DNA of 40,906 nt from Clostridiales bacterium (GTDB taxonomy: Bacteria; Bacillota; Clostridia; Oscillospirales; Oscillospiraceae): the NCBI GenBank assembly GCA_021205205.1, contig JAJPXY010000122.1:1-40906 (forward strand), given 5' to 3'. The position numbers and the translations under genes were made by a program. Shown piece by piece: positions 23,024-32,200 of this stretch (its first letter is position 1; every line of letters starts with the position of its first letter). The notes below the pieces were generated by a model. It saw only the letters and a list, made by a program, of their open reading frames with translations, had not been told where the DNA came from and made no database searches.

Positions 23024-23878
23024 GTGAAGGTTGTCAAATCCTTGAACAACAACATGGTCCTGGCTCGGGATGAGCAGGGAGACGAGTGTATCTGCCAGGG
23101 CAAGGGAATCGGCTGGCAGAAGCGCAGCGGCGACAGCGTGGACACCTCGCTGGTGGAGCGGCGCTTCGTTCCGGAAGACCAGGACGAGAGCCGTCACTTC
23201 CAGCAGCTTTTTGCTGAGATCCACGAGGAATACTGGGCAATCGCGGAGGATGTGGTGGACTATGGCCGGTCCCACTATGGGGTCAAGGTCTCCCAGAAGA
23301 TTATCCTCCCCCTGTGCGACCACATGGCGGGCAGCGTGGAGCGCTACCGCAAAGGCGTGGTACTGGAAAACCCCATGCTGTGGGATGTGAAGCGGGTCTA
23401 TCCCAAAGAGTTTAAATTTGGAAAATATGCCTTGGAGGTACTGAAAGAGCGCTTCGGCGTGGAGATGAAGGACGACGAGGCGGCGTTTCTGGCGTTCCAC
23501 TTCGTCAACGCCCAGCTGGACGGGAACACCCACGGCGTATCCCCGGACACCATGGCGAAGCTGGCCGGGCACGTCATAGACCTGGTGCAGCAGTCCTTCC
23601 AAATCACCCTGAACGAGGACGACTGGAACTACCAGCGGTTCCTGACCCACCTGAAATTTTTCGTCAGCCGGGTGGCCCAGCGCCAGACTTACGAGGAGGA
23701 CAGTCAAAGCGAACTGTATGACGAGCTAAAGGAGCGCTATACCCACGTCTACCAGTGTGTGGAGCGCATCACGGACTATATCCTCATCAACTTCCACTAC
23801 GATGTCGGCGCCGAGGAGCGGCTTTACCTGATGATCCACGTGGAACGGGTCACCCGCCGGAGCCGGAACCGGGGCTGA
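23024..23878 (+). CDS. licT: BglG/LicT-family transcriptional antiterminator
   Basis: A 284-residue RNA-binding antiterminator. The N-terminal CAT-RBD (about 1-57) shows the family pattern MKVVKSLNNNMVLARDEQG and a later IGWQKRSGD. PRD1 (about 65-170) and PRD2 (about 171-278) follow, each with conserved histidines (for example HYGVKVSQKI and FLAFHFVNAQ). LicT-type proteins bind RAT RNA when beta-glucoside PTS phosphorylation allows, preventing termination. The two RAT/terminator leaders here, before this gene and before the PTS gene, are the likely targets. It starts at GTG 23024 with GGGGAAGGAA upstream. Confidence 0.92.
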   Translation: MKVVKSLNNNMVLARDEQGDECICQGKGIGWQKRSGDSVDTSLVERRFVPEDQDESRHFQQLFAEIHEEYWAIAEDVVDYGRSHYGVKVSQKIILPLCDHMAGSVERYRKGVVLENPMLWDVKRVYPKEFKFGKYALEVLKERFGVEMKDDEAAFLAFHFVNAQLDGNTHGVSPDTMAKLAGHVIDLVQQSFQITLNEDDWNYQRFLTHLKFFVSRVAQRQTYEEDSQSELYDELKERYTHVYQCVERITDYILINFHYDVGAEERLYLMIHVERVTRRSRNRG

Positions 23879-23917
23879 CGGGATAATTTGATAAAATTTA
23901 ACAGCGTTTTTTGTACG

Positions 23918-24010
23918 GGATTGTGACCTTAAGTGGGCAAGGCCTGGGAAAGATACAGGGAGGCCCACAGGACCTGTCTGCTTTTCCGGCTTTGTCCGTT
24001 TTCTGTTTTT
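23918..24010 (+). promoter_or_regulatory. RAT antiterminator and overlapping terminator before the PTS gene
   Basis: RAT at 23918-23948 (GGGATTGTGACC...GTGGGCAAGGCCTGGG). Its 3' half (23935-23952) pairs with CTTTTCCGGCTTTGTCC (23981-23997), followed by GTTTTCTGTTTTT. The two folds are exclusive, as in the B. subtilis lic and bgl operons. No good separate promoter is visible between licT and this element. Confidence 0.8.
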
Positions 24011-24025
24011 GGAATCATATGTTAT

Positions 24026-24100
24026 AGCGGTTGGCGCGCACCGCTTATCATAAGAGGCGGCACTGGACGATTCGCTCTTGCCGAATTGCCCAGTGCCGCC
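24026..24100 (+). other. Two stable hairpins in the PTS gene leader
   Basis: AGCGGT/ACCGCT (about 24026-24042) and an 11-bp perfect stem GGCGGCACTGG (24056-24066 with 24090-24100). Neither has a T-run, so they are not terminators. They may mark the processed 5' end or protect the mRNA. Confidence 0.55.
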
Positions 24101-24132
24101 AAAACCAAATTCTATTCTAGGAGGAAAAGAAA

Positions 24133-26049
24133 ATGGCATTAGACTATGTCGAGACTTCGAAAAAGATCATCGAAGCCGTTGGCGGTGTCTCCAACATCGC
24201 CAGCGCCACCAACTGTATGACCCGCCTGCGCCTGGTCCTGAACGACGAGAGCAAGGCGGACGACAAGAAGGTGGAGAAGATCAAGGGCGTCAAGAGCGTC
24301 ATCAAGCAGGGCGGTCAGTACCAGATCGTCATTGGCAACGAAGTCTCCAACCTGTTCAAGGAGTTCAAAACCATGGGCAACTTTGGCGCGGAGGGCGGCA
24401 GTTCCGCTCCCAAGAAGGCTGAGGGCAACATCATCCAGCGGCTGTTCGGCTTCATTTCCGGCTGCATGACCCCCATGCTGCCGGCCATGCTTGGCTGTGG
24501 TATGATGAAGGTGGTCCTGACCCTTCTAACCACCTTTGCCGGTCTGTCCACCGAGGGTTCGACCTATATCATCCTCAACGCCATGGGCGACTGCTTCTTC
24601 ACCTTCCTGCCCATCTTCCTGGCCTTTAACATCGCCAAAAAGATGGACGGCTCCCCCATGCTGTTCATGGCTGTGGCTGCTGCCATGGTCTATCCTGACC
24701 TGGTCACCCTGATGGGCGGCGGCTCCCTGGAACTGGGCACCTTCCTGGGCATGGACTGCACCTATCTCTTCGGCATCCCCGTCATCTGCTCCACCTACAC
24801 CTCCTCCGTCCTGCCCATGCTGCTGATGGCCCCGGTAATGAAGTGAGTGGAGGACTTCGCCGACCGGGTGTCCCCCAATGTGTTGAAATCCTTCCTGAAG
24901 CCCCTGATTTTCCTGATTATCTGCGTGCCTGTGGCCCTGATCATCCTTGGCCCTCTCGGCAACATCATCGGCAACGCCCTGTCCGGCGTGTTCAACACCG
25001 CTTACAACGCCTGCGGCTGGCTGACCATCGGCGTCATGTCCGCCATCATGCCCTTCATCGTCATGACCGGTATGCACTACGCTCTGGTGCCGTTTATGAC
25101 CATTAATCTCACCACTCTGGGCTTTGACGCTCTGGTTATCACCACCATGTTCTGCTCCAACCTGGCGCAAGGCGGCGCTTCCCTGGGCGTCGGCCTCAAG
25201 AGCAAGAACACCGAGACCAAGTCCGAAGGCATCGCCTGCGGCATCTCCGCTGTGGTAGCTGGTGTTACCGAGCCTGCTATGTACGGCATCAACCTGCGCT
25301 ATGGTCGGCCCATGACCGCCGCCGTCATCGCGGCTGGTATTTCCGGCCTGTGGTGTGGCATCACCGGCGTGGTGGCTTATGTGGCTGGCGGTTCCCCCTC
25401 CATCATGACCCTGATCCAGTTCATCGGCGGCGACAACCCCATGAGCGGCGTGATCTTCGGCGCCATCGGCGCAGTCCTCTCCATTGGCATCTCCTTCACC
25501 CTTTCCTTCATCATGTATAAGGACCCCGTCGAGGAGGAAGAAGAGGACGAAGCTCCTGATGAGGACGCTTCCGAGTCCGCTCCTAAGCCCCTGGTCCAGA
25601 CCATCACCCTGTCCGCTCCCATGACCGGCGAGGTCGTGAAGCTGGCCGACGTGCCCGACCAGGTCTTTGCCTCCGGCGCTCTGGGCGAAGGCGTCGCCAT
25701 CGTCCCCACCGTGGGCAAGGTGGTCGCTCCTTGTGACGCCGTCGTTTCCGCCACCATGGACACTAAGCACGCGGTTGGCCTGACCACTCCCGAGGGCCTG
25801 GAGCTGCTGATTCATGTGGGTCTGAATACAGTGGAGCTGAACGGCAAATTCTATGACTACAAGGTCAAGGAGGGCGACAATGTCAAGGAGGGCGACACCC
25901 TCATCGAGTTTGACATCGATGGCATCAAGGCTGCCGGGTACCAGCTCCACACCCCGGTGCTGGTCACTAACTCCGACGAATACGTCTCCATCAAGCCCGT
26001 GGACGCGGCCAATATTCAGGTTGGTCAAGACCTGATGACTGTGGTATAA
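24133..26049 (+). pseudogene. bglP: Beta-glucoside PTS permease EIIBCA, interrupted by an in-frame TGA
   Basis: One continuous frame encodes EIIB (about 1-90, phosphorylated Cys in SATNCMTRLRLVL), EIIC (about 105-460) and EIIA (about 495-638: SAPMTGEVV, then DTKHAVGL and the phosphorylated His in LLIHVGLNTVEL). The order and total of 638 codons are normal for BglP. After PVMK, codon 238 (24844-24846) is TGA, and the frame resumes with GTG GAG GAC, reading VEDFADRVSPNVLKSFLKPL, ordinary EIIC sequence. TGA is one base from TGG (Trp). Options are a nonsense mutation, readthrough, two polypeptides by reinitiation at GTG 24847, or a sequencing error. The rest shows no decay. The transporter would import and phosphorylate beta-glucosides for the GH1 enzyme downstream. 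Confidence 0.85.
24844..24846 (+). other. In-frame TGA within the PTS EIIC coding sequence
   Basis: The TGA lies directly before an in-frame GTG, inside a segment that is otherwise intact EIIC protein. There is no Shine-Dalgarno sequence before the GTG, so reinitiation would have to be coupled to termination. Confidence 0.9.
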
Positions 26050-26056
26050 TCAGTAA

Positions 26057-27571
<1,515 letters not shown>

Positions 27572-27586
27572 GTGAGCGGCTTCGCC

Positions 27587-27733
27587 GAGCTATTAGCTTT
27601 TAGCTGTTAGCTTATGAGTGCCAATTTTGGAGTAATTGCTCTTTTCTGTTGGTTTGGAGTACCATTCGTTTTTAGCACCCAGTTATCAATGTGTAGTGCC
27701 AGGCTAACGGCTAATGGCCATTAGCTATCAGTT
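27587..27733. repeat. Intergenic TTAGC/GCTAA-rich imperfect repeats
   Basis: About 30 nt of GCTATTAGC, TTTTAGCTG and TTAGCTTATG units at 27587-27616, and a reciprocal GCTAACGGCTAATGG and CCATTAGCTAT block at 27702-27729. They can pair with each other. AT-rich compared with the neighbouring genes and non-coding. Confidence 0.55.
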
Positions 27734-27735
27734 CA

Positions 27736-27774
27736 AAAAAGAGGGGCAGGTGGTTCGTTCACCTGCCCCTTTTC
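27736..27774 (+). terminator. Terminator after the GH1 gene
   Basis: GGGGCAGGTG/CACCTGCCCC with A-run before and TTTT after, just upstream of the HAD gene ribosome site. Symmetric, so it could act on either strand. Confidence 0.8.
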
Positions 27775-27792
27775 CGCAAAGAGGTGAACCAT

Positions 27793-28632
27793 ATGCCCAA
27801 GATTATTTTCCTTGACATCGACGGGACGTTGGCGGATTACGAGACCCGCGTTCCCCCGTCGGCGGTCCGGGCCATCCGCGCCGCCCGGAGCCGGGGCCAC
27901 CGGGTCTACTTCTGCACCGGGCGGAGCCGTGCGGAGATTTACCCCGAGCTGTGGGACATCGGCGTGGACGGCATGATCGGCGGCAACGGCAGTTATGTGG
28001 AGGACGACGGTCAGGTGCTGCTGCACCAGACCCTCTCTCTGGAGCAGTGCCGCCATGTGGTGGACTGGCTCCACCTGCGGGGGCTGGAGTTCTACCTGGA
28101 GAGCAACAGCGGCCTGTTTGGCAGCGAACACTTCCGGGAGGCGGGGCGGCCTGTCATTCAGGAGTACAGCAAGCGTAAGGAGGTCGCCAACGCCGGGGAG
28201 CTGACGGTGGAGGACGTGTTCCCGGAGATGATTTTCGGCGGCGAGCTGTACCGGGATGACGTGAATAAAATCAGTTTCATCCTCAGCAGCTATCAGGACC
28301 ACCTGGACTCCGTGGCCGAGTTCCCCGACTTGAAACCCGGCACCTGGGGCGGCAAGGGCGAGACCGCCCTTTTTGGCGACCTGGGGGTGAAGGACATCAC
28401 CAAGGCCAATGCCATCGAGACGCTGCTCAAGCACCTGCACGCGGACATCAGGGACACCATCGCCTTCGGCGATGCCAAGGTTGACATCCCCATGCTGGAA
28501 TACTGTCACATCGGCGTAGCCATGGGCAACGGCGGTCCGGAGATTTTGCAGATGGCGGACTACGTCACCGCCAGCGTGGAGGAGGACGGGCTTTATAAAG
28601 CCTTTGCTCATCTGGGATTGATTGAGGAATAA
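27793..28632 (+). CDS. Cof-type HAD-family phosphatase
   Basis: A 279-residue haloacid dehalogenase hydrolase of the Cof/IIB subfamily. Motif I is FLDIDGTLADYE (nucleophile Asp), motif II lies in YFCTGRSR, the cap domain spans about 85-190, motif III Lys is in the VKDITKANAIETLL segment and motif IV is AFGDAKVDIPMLEYC. Relatives dephosphorylate sugar phosphates, pyridoxal phosphate or flavin mononucleotide; substrate cannot be set from sequence. ATG 27793 has AGAGGTG 7 nt upstream. A GTG 9 nt earlier is in frame but overlaps that site. Only about 20 nt separate it from the preceding terminator, so it probably depends on readthrough or a promoter I cannot see. Confidence 0.88.
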   Translation: MPKIIFLDIDGTLADYETRVPPSAVRAIRAARSRGHRVYFCTGRSRAEIYPELWDIGVDGMIGGNGSYVEDDGQVLLHQTLSLEQCRHVVDWLHLRGLEFYLESNSGLFGSEHFREAGRPVIQEYSKRKEVANAGELTVEDVFPEMIFGGELYRDDVNKISFILSSYQDHLDSVAEFPDLKPGTWGGKGETALFGDLGVKDITKANAIETLLKHLHADIRDTIAFGDAKVDIPMLEYCHIGVAMGNGGPEILQMADYVTASVEEDGLYKAFAHLGLIEE

Positions 28633-28643
28633 GTACAAAGTGC

Positions 28644-28678
28644 AAAACCACCGGAGGAAACATCTTCCGGTGGTTTTT
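28644..28678. terminator. Bidirectional terminator
   Basis: AAAACCACCGGA pairs with TCCGGTGGTTTT, loop of about 10 nt, T-run on both strands. It lies between the HAD gene (plus) and the small minus-strand gene ending at 28682. Confidence 0.88.
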
Positions 28679-28681
28679 GCG

Positions 28682-28861
28682 TCACTCCTGCCCCAGTCCG
28701 GCCACAAACGCTTTCATCTCTTTGGAGGAGCGGATGCTGTGAGTGCGTTCCAAAATCGCCCGCTGCCGGGCTGGGGATTGCCGCTCAAAATAGGCCATAG
28801 CGGCGGGGTTGGCGCACAGCGCCATGCCAAAGCCCAGGGGAAGTTCTCTCATGGGGTCCAT
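28682..28861 (-). CDS. Small conserved hypothetical protein, 59 residues
   Basis: It reads MDPMRELPLGFGMALCANP, followed by an Ala/Arg-rich helix and HSIRSSKEMKAFVAG. It resembles small uncharacterised Clostridia proteins with LP-x-GFGMAL near the N terminus and HS-x-SSKEEM near the C terminus (recognised from memory, not searched). The function is unknown. Support comes from an AGAGGTG ribosome site 8 nt before ATG 28861, a protein-like composition and a terminator directly after the stop. An extended in-frame start at 28906 lacks a site. Confidence 0.68.
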   Translation of the reverse strand: MDPMRELPLGFGMALCANPAAMAYFERQSPARQRAILERTHSIRSSKEMKAFVAGLGQE

Positions 28862-29010
28862 CGTGTTCACCTCTGCGGTAGTTTGCCCCAATGGAACAAA
28901 AACCATGCGTCCGGGGCGGATAGAGACTGTCGGAAACGGACAGGACAGGCCATTTCAGATTTTTTCGCAAACGAAAGGGATGTTTTGAGTCCTTTCGCGG
29001 CGGCAACGAA

Positions 29011-29039
29011 TTGACAAGCGGGGTGGAACCTGATAAACT
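29011..29039 (+). promoter_or_regulatory. Promoter of the flavin electron-transfer locus
   Basis: TTGACA (29011-29016), 17 bp, TAAACT (29034-29039), with a predicted start near 29046. That leaves a leader of about 170 nt before the first gene. Confidence 0.75.
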
Positions 29040-29045
29040 TTATCG

Positions 29046-29085
29046 CGGTTAGCAACGGATAATTCTTTTTACCGCAGGCTAACCG
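29046..29085 (+). promoter_or_regulatory. Inverted repeat CGGTTAGC...GCTAACCG at the 5' end of the leader
   Basis: A perfect 8-bp inverted repeat separated by 24 nt, with a further CGG/CCG pair inside. It starts at the predicted +1. It could be an RNA hairpin at the mRNA 5' end, or two operator half-sites sharing the GGTTAG word with the site at 29162. Confidence 0.55.
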
Positions 29086-29104
29086 TCATTTACGGACAGA
29101 GGTT

Positions 29105-29151
29105 GGCCGCAATTAACTCAATGCCGAAAGCGCCGCGTCAGCGGCCTTTTT
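29105..29151 (+). terminator. Terminator-like attenuator in the leader
   Basis: GCCGC-GTCA-GCGGC followed by CTTTTT (29132-29151). The same right arm can pair instead with GGCCGC at 29105-29110, and a further CGGCC lies at 29153. This gives alternative folds typical of transcription attenuation, upstream of the first gene. The short stem makes it tentative. Confidence 0.45.
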
Positions 29152-29161
29152 CCGGCCGTAG

Positions 29162-29179
29162 GGTTAGCAAAATCTAACC
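29162..29179. promoter_or_regulatory. Palindrome GGTTAG-N6-CTAACC in the leader of the flavin locus
   Basis: A perfect 6-bp inverted repeat 37 nt before the start codon. GGTTAG/CTAACC are the half-sites of the DtxR/IdeR iron box, but there they are 1 bp apart, not 6. Same layout as the AraC operator at 22729. Confidence 0.55.
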
Positions 29180-29215
29180 AAATGCTGTCTGATTCTGATG
29201 AAAGGAAGTATCAAA

Positions 29216-32200
29216 ATGAAGAGAGTATGTTCCCTGCTCCTGGCTTTTTCGCTGCTGTTGAGCGTTGCCCAGCCGACGGCGTTGGCGGCAGAGCTTGACG
29301 CCGCCGATGAGGCGGCGGTCGTTGCCGCTGCTGAATCGGCAGAGGCTTCTGACGAAGAAGAAGCCGTCGACGACGCAGAAGAAGAACAGGAGGAAGCCTC
29401 TGAGGCGGCAGAGGAGGACGAATCCGAGGCGGCAGAGGAGGAAATTCCCGCTGCTGTCGATGAGGAGACTCCTGCCGCAGCCGATGAGACCACAGCTAAT
29501 GAGGAGGAAACTTCCACCACAGCCGACGAGGCCGCAGACGATGAGGAGGAGGCTTCCACCATAACCGAGGATGAGGACGATGTTACCGTCTCCGCCGCCT
29601 ATGTGGACGACGACAGCGGCTCCCTGACCCTGGAGCTGTCCGAGGGCGTCCCCGCTGACGGCACCTACACCGGCGCCGCCACCGTGGAGCCGGACGAGTA
29701 CGAGGACTTCGACGCCTATGAGGTGCAGATCGCCTTTACCTTCGCGGACGGCGCGCTGACCGTCGCGGAACTGGTCTCCACTGTGGATGAGGACAATGAA
29801 ACCTACTTTGAACGGGCATTCAGCACGGGCAGAGGCAAGATTTCCAGCATCATCGAGCAGTTGAAGGGCAGCACGACCACTGTCGATGTCGTCTCCAACG
29901 CAACCTGTTCCTCCAAGGGCATTGTGGCGGCCTATGAGGACGCCTATGCCCAGGCTGTTGCAGCTAACACCAGCGCCAAGGAGGAAACCGAGTATGTCTA
30001 CGCCTACATGAACGTGCCTTACAGCGCGTTTTACGCCGAGCTGAACGACAGCGGCGACGTGGATACCGTCACCTCTGCCACCACCAGCAAGGCGGCCAAC
30101 TGCAAGAACGTCTATATGACCGTGGATTCTGACGCGGGTACGACCTCCATTTATGGCGTGGTGGTTCCAGTCAAGATGAGCGCTGCGACCTACGAGGCCG
30201 TCGCGGGCCTGGTCACGGATTCCACCGCCGCCTACTATGTGGGCGAAGACGTGGAGGACCCCGCCGTCTACCTGGAGCTGACCTACGAAGATGGTGCTTA
30301 CACCTTCTCTGACATCCAGGGGACAGTGACCACCACCACTGTTAGCGATACTACTCTCTCCACCGCTTCTGTCTGGGGCGACTATGAGCTGGACCTTGAC
30401 GCTGACTATGGCATCGCCACCACGGAGGTCTACGGAGCCTATGTCACAACCACTGACGGCGCACAGTACGCCATGAAGCAGAGCGAGAACCTGTGGACCC
30501 CCAGCAAGTATTACGAGGCCGCTTGGGACACCATCGACAACGATTACTATTCCAGCATGGAAGGTAAGACCATCGAGAGCGTCACCTTTGTCACCACCTC
30601 CGGCCTTGTGGTGTACACGCTGGATGAGCCGCTATATGTACAGGAGCACATGAGCAGCGTTCCCACAGCGGAATTTACCAGCGCCACCACCATTTCCATT
30701 TCCAACCTGGCGGAGGACGCGGCGGATGTGTCCGTCACCGTGAAAGCCTCCGGCAAGAACGGCGCTTCCCTGACGGATACGGCCAAGTCCATTGTGGACG
30801 GCGTTGTAACGCTGGACGCCGCCGCCACAGACGGCACCACCTACCGGGTGACCATCACCAGCAGCAACTACGCGGCCAATATTGTCAACGCGACCTATGT
30901 CGCGCAGGATTATTACGTCCTGATGAATATCCCCTATGACGAGTTCTATGCGGCTGACGTGAACAACGACGTGGCCGTGGACGCCTTCACCTCCGCCACC
31001 AAGTCCAAGACCCAGACCTGGAGCCTCTCCGGTGGTTCCTACCACGTCAGCGAGGATGGCAGCGACATCACCGGCGTCACCTTCCCCGTGAAAGTTCCCA
31101 AAGGAACTGACTTGTCCGCCTACACCCAGATCACCGACGACGACAGCCTGGAGATCACCGTGACCAACCGCGGCCAGACCTCCACTACCACCTACGCCGG
31201 CTACAAAGCCCTGTATCAGGCGGACAGCTACTCCTACTATGTGCTGAGCAGCGATCCCTCCTATTATAAGGAACTGATTGTCAACGAGGACGGCTCCTTC
31301 TCCTTCGGCGCTGTGGTGGGAGAGAGCACCACCGTCACCGGCAGCGCGGAGTTGACCACCGACACCTCTTACGGCGACTATCAGCTCAGCGTGGACGGCA
31401 TCACCGATTATGTGACCGCCGGAACCGACGACGTGTACGGTGTGGTTCTCCACACTGAGGAGGGCAGCGACTACGGCCTGCGCCACCTGGAGAACATCTG
31501 GCGGGTCAGTGAGCTGGCGTTCTGCACCGGCTTCACCACCGCGGTCCACAACTGCCCCACCTCCTCTGCCCACTATGAGGCCATCATGGGCCAGACCATC
31601 ACCAGCATCACCTATTACACCAGCGCGGGCATCTATGAGGTTTCCCTCAGCGAGAGCGTGTATGTCCCCACCAAGTCGGAGGTCACCGTCTCCGTGGAGG
31701 ACGCCTATGTACTGGACGGACAGACCACCTTCACCGTGGACGGCACCCTGGCTGACGACTTCGACGCCGTCTACAGCGTGGACATTGAGGGCGCTGTGAT
31801 CGACGCCGAGAACGGCACCATCACCTTCGCCACCGATACCGATCTGGCCAGCTACACCCTGACCATCACCGACCAGGATCGCAAGTATGATGCCATCACC
31901 GCCAGCTTCTCCCTGTACAATTACTATTCCATGAACGTGCCTTACAGTGTGTTCTACAGTGAGCTGAACGACGACGGCGGCGTGGATGTGGTCACCTCTG
32001 CCACCACCAGCAAGGCCGCCAACTGCAAGAACGTCTACATGACCGTGGATTCCGACGCTGGCACCACCACTATCTATGGCGTAGTCGTCCCCGTGAAGGT
32101 TTCCGGCTCCGCCTATTCCACCGTGAAGGATCTGGTGACCGACGCTGCCGCCGACTACTACGTGGGCGACGCGCTGGAGAGCGAACCCACCGTGTACCTT

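Noticed and set aside
24844..24846. Selenocysteine insertion at the TGA in the PTS gene
   Set aside because: The position is not a known Cys/Sec site in EIIC, TGG is the obvious precursor, and I saw no convincing SECIS-type hairpin just downstream.
29046..29215. FMN riboswitch in the leader of the flavin locus
   Set aside because: None of the conserved RFN-element blocks are present, despite the tempting functional link.
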